DNA of 64,000 nucleotides from Vibrio nitrifigilis (GCF_015686695.1 NZ_JADPMR010000004.1:1612001-1676000), one strand, 5' to 3'. Shown: positions 35,394-44,898, counted from the first letter of the stretch. The notes: generated by a model from the letters alone, not told the origin. Made by a program: numbers and translations.

Positions 35394-36122
35394 TTATAAT
35401 GAGAGCATCGAACCATTAAATTTCATATGCTTAAGCAATTCAGATGCGGCTTTTTTTCCTTGTTCATCAAATTTCAGACCGTATACGGTGTAATGCATTA
35501 AGTCAGTGACATTACAGATGGTACCTGTCAATGGGGAGAGGTTTGAAGCTGCTGAAGATTGGAGTACTAGGCTAAGTTCATTGCCATGATCAAAAGGGCG
35601 GCTTAAGGGAGATGTGACGAAGCGACAGCCATTTTTGGAAAGGTCACGAATCTCACAGTTTGTTGTCCCTGACTGACGAATGACGTTAGCGTCAAGACTA
35701 ACACTGTATCGAGGCTCTTTACGCAGTTGAGTGACATGCATATTATTCGGTACCGACAATGCAATCATCGGTATGGGTGAGCGTTGTCTATGGACAATTT
35801 GACTACGAAAATTGATGACTGAGCCGTGACCTCGTTGCCCAATTGCCTTGCCATTTAACCAAAAACCTTCTTGGAAGAAATCATTAAAATCATCAACAGA
35901 TATTTTGGGGGGCTCAACCAGAATAAATGGCAAAGAGTGACTACCAATAAAACGTGTTTTACAGGAATATTTCATCCCTACTGGTGTTGTTATATTTAAA
36001 GTAAGTTCACTGCCGTGTTCTATCAATCCTAATGCATCAGTACTGTTCAATATTGTTGATGATGAATCATGCTCTGATGCCGTGGCATTTTTTTTAGGAC
36101 GAGAGAGTAATTGAGAATTCAT
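35394..36122 (-). CDS. plzD: c-di-GMP receptor PlzD (YcgR-like N-domain plus PilZ)
   Basis: 242 residues from ATG 36122, which has AGGGAA on the minus strand; an ATG at 36140 is in frame but lacks a ribosome site. It matches V. cholerae PlzD (VCA0042) in order and key blocks: STDALGLIEHGSEL, FFQEGFW, then the PilZ motifs RKEPR (R134-R138) and DLSKNG (D160-G165), which together grip c-di-GMP. PlzD influences motility, biofilm and virulence in Vibrio. Its 3' end faces the terminator of qrr (31-bp gap), so the two loci converge. Not an operon with other genes here. Confidence 0.92.
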   Translation of the reverse strand: MNSQLLSRPKKNATASEHDSSSTILNSTDALGLIEHGSELTLNITTPVGMKYSCKTRFIGSHSLPFILVEPPKISVDDFNDFFQEGFWLNGKAIGQRGHGSVINFRSQIVHRQRSPIPMIALSVPNNMHVTQLRKEPRYSVSLDANVIRQSGTTNCEIRDLSKNGCRFVTSPLSRPFDHGNELSLVLQSSAASNLSPLTGTICNVTDLMHYTVYGLKFDEQGKKAASELLKHMKFNGSMLSL

Positions 36123-36245
36123 TAACCATTCCCTAGACATAATAGCGTATTGTTATTCTTACCTACTCTGGTTATTCAATACACAACACCCTTATATATA
36201 GGTGAGTATTAAATAATCACGAGATAGGTTATGTATGACGTTGTT

Positions 36246-36417
36246 TATACCCAAATAACCTCAATATGCTGTTGTATTGGGAATGTATTCGTTCTTAAGT
36301 ATGAATACATACTTATTTTATATTGAAAATCAGTAACGTTATAAGAGCGAATAAAACTCCCCTTTGCTCGTTAATCAAGCACTGGACTTGTCACCGTAAG
36401 GGTATTTGGGTTTATAA
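36246..36417 (+). repeat. Shortened copy of the 266-bp repeat
   Basis: TATACCCAAATAACCTCAAT at the left and GGTATTTGGGTTTATA at the right are the two termini, with TTGAAAATCAGTAAC and GAGCGAATAAAACTC between them, but about 95 bp of the interior is missing and much is decayed. Located in the 503-bp gap between plzD and the small ORF; the rest of that gap shows nothing. Confidence 0.7.
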
Positions 36418-36563
36418 GTAAAGAAAACCGAAATATTAATAGAGTTTACTCTACATCAATTTTTTTGATAAACAAATGAGATATCTAGATTATGCCTTTA
36501 TTAACAATATACTTAATAAAAAGAGAGGTGTATTTCTGGATAATACTAAGGGAATTAAAATAA

Positions 36564-36591
36564 AAAACAGGTGCGCTCTGTCACCTGTTTA
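36564..36591 (-). terminator. Terminator after the 60-residue gene
   Basis: AAACAGGTG (36565-36573) pairs with CACCTGTTT (36582-36590); on the minus strand a T-run (TTTTTTA) follows. It is 36 bp beyond the small gene's stop. Confidence 0.8.
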
Positions 36592-36625
36592 TGTTGATTG
36601 ATTGTTTGTACTTATTAATGGTGGA

Positions 36626-36808
36626 CTATTCAAAAATATTAGGTTCTTTTGCTAGTTCTCGTTCCATATTAATCAACTGCTGGCGATGGGTGAGTACGTC
36701 AGGGTTACGTTTAAGTTCTTCAATGAGGGCTTTGTCGACTTGGGAGAAGTAAATATTCTCAGCCGCTTGTCCACGCAGTTTCATCGTTTCAACAAAGTCT
36801 TTCATCAT
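36626..36808 (-). CDS. Small uncharacterised protein (60 aa)
   Basis: 60 residues, highly charged, predicted helical with no membrane segment (KDFVETMKLRGQAAENIYFS, then LIEELKRNPDVLTHR). GGAGCG lies six bases before the ATG pair at 36808/36805 on the minus strand, and a proper terminator follows, so it looks like a true monocistronic gene. I do not recognise a family; it may be a Vibrio-specific small protein. Confidence 0.6.
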   Translation of the reverse strand: MMKDFVETMKLRGQAAENIYFSQVDKALIEELKRNPDVLTHRQQLINMERELAKEPNIFE

Positions 36809-36939
36809 AGTCGCTCCAATCTGAGGGCTATTACTTGTGGCTAAAAGTGTGCAGCGGTGAGCTACACAACCTAGTCGGAAGTATAGTTACTAGATTGTTA
36901 AGATAAAGTTTTATGATGTTAATAAATGTTTCGATTCAA

Positions 36940-37941
36940 TCAGAGATACGGAATCAAAGAAATAGAGACAATCGCATGATCGCTAGCTTGGGCATCATCA
37001 GCGTAATGAGGGTTAATGAGGTGACGGTCCCAAACTTTATACTCGCTGAGTGATGCGATTGGAAATTCTGCAAGCGGAGTAAATTCGCATGAGTATAGGA
37101 TGTAGTCCAAGATAGAGCCATTAGCACCATGATAATGGGTCGCGGGTCGACGTTGTGGGCTATCTTGATACCAAAATGTTCCTGAGTCAAACAGTCGGTA
37201 AGGGAGAATAAGAGGCTCAGTCTCAGGTTGACGAAAGCATTGCACTGAAGTGAGTGGTGCGAATTCTTGTTGGCTAAGCTCTTGATTAAAGTCTCCCAAC
37301 AACAGCACTGGATACTGGGTTTCGAGTTTGCGTTGAACTATCGCCTGATAAAGCTGGTGGAACTCCAAAGCTCGTTGCATGGTTGAACGACATTCACCCA
37401 TCCATTCTTGTTGCCATTGATCTACGATGTCCTGATGACTTCTTTCGTTTTTAGATGTTGTTTGGGAATTCAGTTGATTGTCGTTATCAGTAAAAATTGG
37501 CCGTTTAGATTTAAAGTGAACCACATAGATGTCTAACCAACCGAGTTGTGGATGATGGATACTGGCGCGAAGCGGCTGACGACTAAAAGAGAATTCTGCA
37601 GAGCTTGTTGGAGCAGTGACAGCTTGTGCATTATGAATAGGAAAGCGACTGGCTAAGGCGACTACTGGCGATGAGTAGACGTATTCTTCGGATATGGTTG
37701 GTTTATCAACGCAGGCAAAATATGGATACCCCAGTTCTAGGAGTTGTAGCCGTAGCTCCTCAATAGAAAACACTTCTTGAAAGCCAATAATGTCGGCATT
37801 AATGTCGTTAATCTGGCGCGATAGCCAATCTGTTTTGGCTTGCCACTGGGCGCTATCATATATATTAAGAAAATCATAAAACGCATCGGGGGGCGCGAGA
37901 TAATTGAGTAAATTTATTGTCGCGATGCTCAATGACATCAT
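36940..37941 (-). CDS. Endonuclease/exonuclease/phosphatase family protein
   Basis: 333 residues, no signal peptide. The EEP-fold motifs are visible: IATINLLNYL (Asn), DIIGFQEVF (metal Glu), YPVLLLGDFNQE (catalytic Asp/Asn) and DAQASDHAIVSI (final Asp-His). The family covers DNA repair nucleases, phosphoinositide phosphatases and others, so the substrate is open. GAGGAAGGC precedes ATG 37941. A strong terminator (37956-37985) lies between it and the upstream ECF operon, so it probably has its own or read-through transcription. Confidence 0.82.
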   Translation of the reverse strand: MMSLSIATINLLNYLAPPDAFYDFLNIYDSAQWQAKTDWLSRQINDINADIIGFQEVFSIEELRLQLLELGYPYFACVDKPTISEEYVYSSPVVALASRFPIHNAQAVTAPTSSAEFSFSRQPLRASIHHPQLGWLDIYVVHFKSKRPIFTDNDNQLNSQTTSKNERSHQDIVDQWQQEWMGECRSTMQRALEFHQLYQAIVQRKLETQYPVLLLGDFNQELSQQEFAPLTSVQCFRQPETEPLILPYRLFDSGTFWYQDSPQRRPATHYHGANGSILDYILYSCEFTPLAEFPIASLSEYKVWDRHLINPHYADDAQASDHAIVSISLIPYL

Positions 37942-37955
37942 TGCCTTCCTCGGTC

Positions 37956-37985
37956 AAAAAAGCCGTTTGATTTCTCAAACGGCTT
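37956..37985 (-). terminator. Terminator of the ECF importer operon
   Basis: On the minus strand AAGCCGTTTGA pairs with TCAAACGGCTT (37959-37984), followed by a T-run. It ends the ecfS-ecfA-ecfT transcript before the EEP gene. Confidence 0.85.
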
Positions 37986-37991
37986 ACGTGT

Positions 37992-38840
37992 TTAACTCAA
38001 TGGATACCAAAATAGTTCGGCTGCTGTAAAGCGTTTTATTAACGCTAGTACCACGATAATGACGATTATCCCTATCCAAAGTTTGTCTTGTCGATTGAGT
38101 GGTTTCAAGCTGTACCAGCTTCTCGTTTTGTGGCGCCCAAAACCTCTTAATGTCATTGCATTGGAAATATCATCAGCGCGGTCGAGACTTGAAAAGATCA
38201 AAGGCCCCAAGATTTTGGCCAGATTTTTTAATCTGGTAATGAGCGGAGCTTTGTTCGATAGCTCTACGCCACGAGCTTGCTGCGCGTGCATGATATTGAT
38301 GTAGTCTTTTTTTACCTCTGGTAAATAGCGCAAAGTGAGGCTGACTGCATAAGCAATCTTATAGGGCAGTCCCAAACGGTTTAGGCTGGCAGCAAATTCC
38401 GTTGGGTGTGTGGTAAAGACAAATACCAAAGCGATCGGGAACATACTGAAATATTTTATGGTCACCGTAATGAGATAAAACAGTGTTTCCTCGGTGAGGG
38501 AATAATCACCGGGTAAAGATAGCAGTACGTGTCGAGTGCCAATAGCATCACTTCCTAATGAAGGCGAAAGCAAGTACATAAAAAGTGCATTTAGCAGTAG
38601 CACAGTACCTGTACCAATTAATAGCGAGCGATAGACTTTAACTGGAACTCGCGTACTAACAAGTAGCCCGATTCCCAATGCGATCATCGTAACGAGAATT
38701 CGCAAATCAAATGTTGTGAGCACCACGGTTACCCAGCCGATGAATAGCAAAAACTTGGTGATGCCATTAAGTGCGTGTAACGCTGAGCCAGTATCGATAT
38801 AGTTGATACCAAACGTCATTTTTTCAGTTTTCATACGCAC
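37992..38840 (-). CDS. ecfT: ECF transporter membrane subunit EcfT (CbiQ family)
   Basis: 282 residues with five to six membrane helices. The two coupling-helix ARG motifs are present as HAQQARGVELSNKAPL and NAMTLRGFGRHK, which contact the two ATPase domains. EcfT joins the substrate-binding S protein to the ATPases. It overlaps the ecfA gene by 10 bp and is the last gene of the S-A-T unit on the minus strand. Confidence 0.9.
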   Translation of the reverse strand: MRMKTEKMTFGINYIDTGSALHALNGITKFLLFIGWVTVVLTTFDLRILVTMIALGIGLLVSTRVPVKVYRSLLIGTGTVLLLNALFMYLLSPSLGSDAIGTRHVLLSLPGDYSLTEETLFYLITVTIKYFSMFPIALVFVFTTHPTEFAASLNRLGLPYKIAYAVSLTLRYLPEVKKDYINIMHAQQARGVELSNKAPLITRLKNLAKILGPLIFSSLDRADDISNAMTLRGFGRHKTRSWYSLKPLNRQDKLWIGIIVIIVVLALIKRFTAAELFWYPLS

Positions 38841-40525
38841 TCTTTGTCTTGCTGGATAAAGTGATTCATAAATGCGAGCGGATCTGGTAGTTCTAGCCTT
38901 TGTGCCAACTCATATAAACTGGTTGTGGCTAAGTTAGCTTGGGCTAATAACTCAGGTTGAGTAAATACCTCTATCATGGATTCATCGGCTAACAATTGAC
39001 TATCAGCGATGACAATCGAACGAGTGGTGTATTCCAATACGAGATGCATATCATGAGAAATGATCATCACCGTCATGCCCATTTCACGATTAAGGCGTTC
39101 AATAAAACTAAGCATTGCGGTGTAATTTCGATAGTCTTGACCTGCGGTTGGCTCATCTAATATCAGTAATTTAGGCTCAAGAACGAGTATAGAAGCGATG
39201 GTGACACGTTTCTTCTGGCCGTAACTTAGGGCTTCAACTGGCCAATGACGATATTTACTTAAACCACAAAGTTCTAGTGTTTCGAGTACTTTTTTTTCTA
39301 CCGTATCTTCACTATCGCCACGGTTACGCAAACCAAAAGCGACTTCATCAAAAATCATATGATGGGAAATCATATGATTCGGGTTCTGTAAGACAACGCC
39401 AATATGTTGGCAACGCTCAAAAATGGAAAGTGCTTCAAGAGGTTGACCAGCAAAAGTCATGGAGCCTTGGTCTGGTGTCAGTACACCCATTAATAATTTC
39501 GTAATGGTTGATTTACCCGACCCATTTTTTCCAAGTACGGAAACGAATTCCCCTTGATGGATATCAAACGAAAGATCATCAATAGCTGGTCGTTCTCCAT
39601 CGTAAGAGTACGTCAGATTACGCACTGTCAGTAAGGGTGAAGTGCTTTCTTTACTTGGATAACGTAGTGCATTGTGACACCAAGTCACAACGGTTTGACG
39701 ATAGTGATCGAGCGCCATTGTGCTCAAAGAAGAGGGGGGATTAGTGGCGCTGATTTGGCATCCTGCCGCTTTCAATGCTGATAAATAGAGTGGCTCACGA
39801 ATACCATGCTCACTCAGAAGAGAAGAACTCAGTATTTGATCTGGAGTCAAATCTGCAATGATTTCACCATTATCCATTAAGATAACGCGATCAACTGGAC
39901 GATGGAGTACATCCTCAAGGCGATGCTCAATAATAATAATGGTTTTGTTTGATTGTTGGTGCAATTGGTCGATGATTTCGATAGTGCGTTTGCCACTTAC
40001 AGGATCGAGAGCGGCCAATGGCTCATCAAATAGCAATACATCGACATCATTGACTAACACGCCAGCGAGTGAAACTCTCTGCTTTTGTCCCCCAGATAAG
40101 TCATGGGGTGATTGATTAAGTAAGTGACTCAAGTCAATCATTTGCGCAGTGGATTTAACTAGCGGGTACATGTCTACAGTGCTTACATTTTGGTTTTCTA
40201 ATGCAAACGCAATGTCTTCACCGACGGAAAGACCGACAAACTGGTTGTCGGTATCTTGTAAGACGGTGCCCACTTGTTGGGTTAGCCAATCCATTGAGCT
40301 TTGAGCGGTACTTTGACCGTTGATTGTTAAAGTACCTTTAATTTCCCCTTTGATACTATGAGGGATAAGTCCATTTAGGCATTGTCCGAGAGTTGATTTA
40401 CCGCTGCCGCTAGGGCCGATAATCACGACTTTCTCACCTGGTTTAATGGTGAGATTAATATGCTTTAGAGTTGGCTTATCCAGAGACTCATAGCGAAAAG
40501 AAAAATCAGAAAACTCAATGGTCAT
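38831..40525 (-). CDS. ECF transporter fused ATP-binding protein (two ABC domains)
   Basis: 564 residues with two complete ABC domains. Domain 1 (about 1-235) has IIGPSGSGKST, LSGGQKQRVSLA and LLFDEPLAALD. Domain 2 (about 295-530) has VLGKNGSGKST, LSYGQKKRVTIA and LILDEPTAGQD. This is an EcfA1-EcfA2 fusion, common in this transporter class, powering vitamin or metal uptake together with EcfT and the S protein. It begins six bases after the S-component gene stop on the minus strand and overlaps ecfT. Confidence 0.92.
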   Translation of the reverse strand: MTIEFSDFSFRYESLDKPTLKHINLTIKPGEKVVIIGPSGSGKSTLGQCLNGLIPHSIKGEIKGTLTINGQSTAQSSMDWLTQQVGTVLQDTDNQFVGLSVGEDIAFALENQNVSTVDMYPLVKSTAQMIDLSHLLNQSPHDLSGGQKQRVSLAGVLVNDVDVLLFDEPLAALDPVSGKRTIEIIDQLHQQSNKTIIIIEHRLEDVLHRPVDRVILMDNGEIIADLTPDQILSSSLLSEHGIREPLYLSALKAAGCQISATNPPSSLSTMALDHYRQTVVTWCHNALRYPSKESTSPLLTVRNLTYSYDGERPAIDDLSFDIHQGEFVSVLGKNGSGKSTITKLLMGVLTPDQGSMTFAGQPLEALSIFERCQHIGVVLQNPNHMISHHMIFDEVAFGLRNRGDSEDTVEKKVLETLELCGLSKYRHWPVEALSYGQKKRVTIASILVLEPKLLILDEPTAGQDYRNYTAMLSFIERLNREMGMTVMIISHDMHLVLEYTTRSIVIADSQLLADESMIEVFTQPELLAQANLATTSLYELAQRLELPDPLAFMNHFIQQDKECV

Positions 40526-40531
40526 GGCCGA

Positions 40532-41083
40532 TTATGATGCCTCGGTCAGTTTGCTACTTTGTTTGTTGCGTTTCGCTAAAGCTTTCAGAATAAAGTAGCC
40601 AACCACAGCAATTAAAATGGTGTTACCCGCAGACACGATAGCCATCTGGGTATAAACTTTTGCTTCTGGCTCGCCATAAAGGATACTGTCTAAAAATGCA
40701 GAGCAGCCATAGCCAATCACATTACCTGCCAGCGCTAAACCAACAAATAGAACGAAGTCGCGAATCGGGAAAAGACCTTTTTCAAGATTACGTTGCGTAA
40801 GCGATGGGAACATACCCATGATGAAGCCCACGATACCTGAACCAAGAATCCAAGTAAGCCATACCCCCCAACCTGCGAATAAATCGGTCACCCAGTGTCC
40901 GATGAATCCAACAAGAAAGCCGACTAAAGGGCCAAACATAACAGAAAATAGAGCAAGCACTGCCATGGCAGGCTTTAAAGTCGTATTAGCAAAAACAGGA
41001 ATACCAAACATAGGTAAACCACCAATGCCATAAAGTGCTGCACCAATAGCAACAACAACGACAGTTTTCGCTGAAAGATTCAT
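40532..41083 (-). CDS. ECF transporter substrate-binding S component (UPF0397 family)
   Basis: 183 residues with five to six membrane segments. The sequence fits the UPF0397 S-component family (AIGAALYGIGGLPMFGIPVF, then GPLVGFLVGFIGHWVTDLFA), whose vitamin is not established. It is the first gene of the operon; a TATAAT -10 lies about 75 bp before ATG 41083. A leader hairpin (CGATTG..CAATCG) stands between that promoter and the AGGAT ribosome site. No known riboswitch was recognised there. Confidence 0.88.
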   Translation of the reverse strand: MNLSAKTVVVVAIGAALYGIGGLPMFGIPVFANTTLKPAMAVLALFSVMFGPLVGFLVGFIGHWVTDLFAGWGVWLTWILGSGIVGFIMGMFPSLTQRNLEKGLFPIRDFVLFVGLALAGNVIGYGCSAFLDSILYGEPEAKVYTQMAIVSAGNTILIAVVGYFILKALAKRNKQSSKLTEAS

Positions 41084-41160
41084 AGCGAGATCCTTTGTAT
41101 AAAGAACGATTGAGGCCAGTAGAACAATCGAATTAAGCTGACTGTAAAATTAGGGGGCGC

Positions 41161-41166
41161 ATTATA
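41161..41166 (-). promoter_or_regulatory. -10 box of the ECF operon
   Basis: Reads TATAAT on the minus strand; a TAGCAT or TTAGCA 18-19 bp upstream could be the -35. The predicted leader is about 70 nt and holds a small hairpin with a 6-bp stem (CGATTG / CAATCG). Confidence 0.5.
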
Positions 41167-41255
41167 TACTCAACTAGCCTTAAGATGCTAACAATGACGG
41201 ACATTTCCTGTCGATTCTTTCCCTGATTTTTCCGGTACTAGTTTTTCATCCATAT

Positions 41256-41355
41256 TATACCCAAATGACCTCAAGATGCAGGATTCAGAGCTTCATCAAC
41301 GAGCCTAGGTCAAGCTCAATCACGGCAGGAATGGCATTTCCTTTCAACGTGATGA
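41256..41355 (-). repeat. Fragment of the 266-bp repeat (right end)
   Basis: TATACCCAAATGACCTCAAG, then CTTCATCAACGAGCCTAGG and TTTCAACGTGAT match the inverted right half of copy A closely. It ends about 36 bp before the stop of the GGDEF gene. Confidence 0.85.
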
Positions 41356-41390
41356 GTATCAAAACGTAATACATTATCTCTGAAACGATA

Positions 41391-42980
41391 TTATTCGGAG
41401 CAAACTTGATTACGGCCATTTGCTTTAGCGCGGTAAAGCGCTTTATCTGCTCGATGGAAAGTACGCTGGGTATTCTCTCCAAGTCGATGTAAGGTTACTC
41501 CAATACTCACCGTTAATTGCCGATCACCCAATACGGGTTGCCAATCAAATTGAGCAATATTGAGACGTAGATTTTCCGCCTCATCTTCCGCCTGTTTAAG
41601 GTCGACATTTTCTATGATAACGAGAAATTCCTCCCCACCAAAACGGATACAATGGTGATTCGACTGAGCAAACAAATGTCTAATTTGTGCTGATACGTTC
41701 ATGATGGCTTTGTCACCCACTAAGTGGCTGAGTTCATCGTTGATCGATTTGAAGTGGTCGATATCAATAATCAAAAACGCGAAGTCGGCTTCATGAATCA
41801 ATAAATCCTTTAAACAGCTATCGAGCCAGCGACGGTTGTGCAGTTGAGTAAGAGGATCGGTAAATACATCTTGTTGTAGTTGAGCTACAGTGTGCTTTTG
41901 ACTCTCTGTAGTTTCTTTTAACTCGCGGTTTTCCATTTCCGATAGAATGAGTTTTAGTTGTAAATCAAATCTCGATAAGCGTCTTAACTGGTTGGCGCCT
42001 AATTCAGCAATAGGGATTCCCTGTATCATTTTCGATTCGATGGTGAAGGACTTTTTCTCATATTCGAGAGCCGCAGAATACAGCCCTTGCTGTTGGTAGA
42101 TGTCACTAAAAGCATTGTAGAGAGAAATGATGACTTCAGACGACAGTTTGGCATTCTCTGCTCTTTTCTCTGCTTGAGTGAGCAGATAAATAGCCACATG
42201 AGGTTTATTACTCTCTAGTAGACAATAGGCCTGTTCAACTCGACTCATACAGGCAAACCAAGACGATTCAAAGTTGCCGACTGCATAAGGAATGGTGGCT
42301 AAAACATGTAATGCTTGATTAATATCGCCTTGTTGGCGATATAGGCGAGTTTGAAACAGCATCATTTGCCCTGTCAGTAGTTTGTCACTGACTAAAATTG
42401 AGAGTTCTTCACATTCCTTTAAGATTTTTTGGGCCAATTTACGCTTGTTTAAGCGGATATAGCAGCTCAACTTGTGCAATTTATAGTGCAAACGTAAGCT
42501 ACGACCTGAAAGAGCATGATCAACCGTATCTATTTTATGGTAGTACCGGATGGCACGTGACGTATCACCAAATCGTTCGCACAGTTTACCCATACCTAAG
42601 ATAGCTATCGCGTACGAATCAATATCGCCAAACTCAATCGCAAGCCGAGTGAGTGTAATGTATTCCTCTAGCGCTTTATCATACTGGTTTGTTGCGACAT
42701 ACCGCTCACTTAAACTGTTGCGTAAAGAGAGCATCAGATCTGCTCTAGGGCTGTCGGCATTCTTGAGTAGTTGCAGAGCGGATATTAGTGTATCAATACT
42801 TTGTTTGTGATAATCAAATGTGGCTTGATGCTCAGCACATATCATTAAGCAAAGCACTTGCTCTTCAGTGGTCGATGCCACTGTTTCTTGCATGTTATGC
42901 CAAAACTCAATCGACTCTTCACCAACGAGGCTCGTCACATCGTAGCCGGCTTCCTGAACTTTATTAAGCAGGTTTTCCAC
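41391..42980 (-). CDS. TPR-repeat diguanylate cyclase (GGDEF)
   Basis: 529 residues from GTG 42980, with AGGAGAA upstream. Residues about 30-330 are helical TPR-like repeats (DKALEEYITLTRLAIEFGD, NQALHVLATIPYAVGN). A coiled segment leads to a GGDEF domain (about 370-529) with LTQLHNRRWLDSCL, IDIDHFKSINDELSH and the active-site RFGGEEFLVI (GGEEF at 448-452). It should make c-di-GMP; the RxxD inhibition site is absent. There is no membrane helix, so it is cytoplasmic. It overlaps the upstream TPR gene by 17 bp and is probably co-translated with it. Confidence 0.9.
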   Translation of the reverse strand: MENLLNKVQEAGYDVTSLVGEESIEFWHNMQETVASTTEEQVLCLMICAEHQATFDYHKQSIDTLISALQLLKNADSPRADLMLSLRNSLSERYVATNQYDKALEEYITLTRLAIEFGDIDSYAIAILGMGKLCERFGDTSRAIRYYHKIDTVDHALSGRSLRLHYKLHKLSCYIRLNKRKLAQKILKECEELSILVSDKLLTGQMMLFQTRLYRQQGDINQALHVLATIPYAVGNFESSWFACMSRVEQAYCLLESNKPHVAIYLLTQAEKRAENAKLSSEVIISLYNAFSDIYQQQGLYSAALEYEKKSFTIESKMIQGIPIAELGANQLRRLSRFDLQLKLILSEMENRELKETTESQKHTVAQLQQDVFTDPLTQLHNRRWLDSCLKDLLIHEADFAFLIIDIDHFKSINDELSHLVGDKAIMNVSAQIRHLFAQSNHHCIRFGGEEFLVIIENVDLKQAEDEAENLRLNIAQFDWQPVLGDRQLTVSIGVTLHRLGENTQRTFHRADKALYRAKANGRNQVCSE

Positions 42981-44460
42981 GGTCTAGATTCTCCTCGTTG
43001 TCGGATTCTTGCTCTAGTTGTTCCAAGGTAAATGGAAATATTAGAATATTCTGTAATATCACGGAAGGGAGCTCGCAGCTCAGTCCTTTACGATGCCACG
43101 GGTAGATAGTTAGCATTTGTGACAGCGTTCTACAGAGTTGTTCTGCTTCTGCTCCTTTATCTGCAATTAGCCAGCCCACCCGTTCACTACTAAGGCGAGT
43201 TAAAAAGTCATTGGAGCTACTCAACGTATGCGTCAGTTCGGTACATACGTCGATGACGCGCGGGTCATTATGACGAACAACGATCACGGAATAGTTGGAC
43301 TGACGTAACTCTGTTTTTAATTGAACTAACTGCTCCCACCAAAAGGTTTCGGAAACCATATTAGAGTAGCGTTTATCAGGGTTGTATTCGTGTAACCCAC
43401 GAATACGATTAATGAGTTTACGCGCTTTCTGTTCAAGCTGTTGTTTTGATAGGCGCGCTTTATCTGAGCCCAGTTGAGCAGTTTGAGAACGCACGTAGGC
43501 AAGTGAGTGTGAGCGAAAATGTTTGAAGGCAAGATAGGCACTTTGCATATCTCCCATTTGTTCGGCAATATCGGATTGTTTTTGGTAAATGCGAGCAAGG
43601 ATCTCATCACTGTTTACTTCCGAAAACTGCGCGTGACTTTCTGCTTCACGTAACCACTTTAACGCCTGTTCCGTTTGCCCTTTTAACAGTTCAATTTTGG
43701 CTAAGCTCATCATTGCCAAGGTCTTCATCCATACCGACTGGTATGTGTCAGCAAGGGCGTGTGCTTGGTTAGCGGCTTTTTCAGCGGCATCGACTTGACC
43801 TAATTCCAGTAATGCCACCGCGCGAAAATCCCATACTTGAGCTTCCAAAATTTTGTCGGGATTGTGCTGTAGAAGATCGTCTGCACCTTGTAATACCGTC
43901 AGCATTTCTGGGTAGCGTTCAAGATAATAGAGATCCCATGAGAGAAAAATTCGGGCTCGAGCTTCTAACTCTGTATGGCGGATACTGTTAGCTGCTCTGA
44001 CGGCAAGTTCGTGAGTCGCTTTGGCGAGTTTATATTCCTCAGTGACCCGCCATACATTACCCAACCCAAGTAGCGCTTCAATTTGAATACAAGGATTATC
44101 AGACCAAGCAGATTGTTCCAGCGACTGAATCCAATATTGTTGCGCGGTGTAATACTGCGCTTGTTCCCAATAGATAACCGCATGATAGTGATAAATATCA
44201 GCAAGATAGTCGTCATTATCAAGGGATTGCTGTAAGCGTAGTGCTGCGCGTATATATTTTAAACTGGCTTTTAATTCTTTAAGGCGCCATGAGCTTTGGG
44301 TAATGAGGAGCAAGCACTGCAATGTTGCTGCATTATCGTTGTAGGTTTTGGCTTGCAACAAACAGTCATGCGCATCAGTAAGGACCTGTTCAGGGTCTTG
44401 AACTAAGCGGTTTGTTAGTCGTTGGATAGTTTGCTCTAAAGCGAGACTTCGGTTACTCAA
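42964..44460 (-). CDS. TPR-repeat protein with a degenerate GGDEF-like C-terminus
   Basis: 498 residues from TTG 44460, with AGGAT upstream on the minus strand. TPR-like helices fill about 20-330 (DYLADIYHYHAVIYWEQAQ, QVDAAEKAANQAHALADTY). The last 120 residues seem to follow a GGDEF outline: RYSNMVSETFWWEQL in place of NRRWL, YSVIVVRHNDPRVID in place of the DIDHFK strand, and FLTRLSSERVGWLI in place of RFGGEEF. No metal or catalytic residue is kept. It may sense a signal for, or pair with, the active cyclase encoded directly downstream. The GGDEF relation is by eye only. Confidence 0.7.
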   Translation of the reverse strand: MSNRSLALEQTIQRLTNRLVQDPEQVLTDAHDCLLQAKTYNDNAATLQCLLLITQSSWRLKELKASLKYIRAALRLQQSLDNDDYLADIYHYHAVIYWEQAQYYTAQQYWIQSLEQSAWSDNPCIQIEALLGLGNVWRVTEEYKLAKATHELAVRAANSIRHTELEARARIFLSWDLYYLERYPEMLTVLQGADDLLQHNPDKILEAQVWDFRAVALLELGQVDAAEKAANQAHALADTYQSVWMKTLAMMSLAKIELLKGQTEQALKWLREAESHAQFSEVNSDEILARIYQKQSDIAEQMGDMQSAYLAFKHFRSHSLAYVRSQTAQLGSDKARLSKQQLEQKARKLINRIRGLHEYNPDKRYSNMVSETFWWEQLVQLKTELRQSNYSVIVVRHNDPRVIDVCTELTHTLSSSNDFLTRLSSERVGWLIADKGAEAEQLCRTLSQMLTIYPWHRKGLSCELPSVILQNILIFPFTLEQLEQESDNEENLDRGKPA

Positions 44461-44898
44461 ACGTCGATATCCTTAGGCTTACATCGTTCTTCGGCTAGTT
44501 AGTTTGTTGCTATTTGTATTTTGGATTCATCATAGAACAGCAGCTAATCAATCGTGAGCATACACATCTTGTTGCTTTTATTACAGGGATTGTGTTCTAG
44601 ATCGTTATGAAACCAGATAAAAATCTATATACAAATTATTTACTGTCTAAAATTAGCACAATTTATGCCAATCATGGGTTGTTCTCATGCTTAGGTTATT
44701 TGTATTTGTGTTATCTAAATAAATTTTATCTTATATTTTATTGAGTTAACGCAACTTTACTTCAAAAATCAATTTTAGTAATCACTTATTTATCGTGTCG
44801 TCACAATATTGAGATGGAGAAAGTGAGGTGTAAACGTTAGTCAATAAATTGGCTGAATATATCGTCATGCCGTAGTACTTAATTAGCGACATTTTTCT
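44461..44898. other. AT-rich intergenic stretch without a gene
   Basis: No open frame or RNA is recognised between the TPR gene and the ybgA promoter. Only A/T-rich sequence is seen. Confidence 0.4.
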
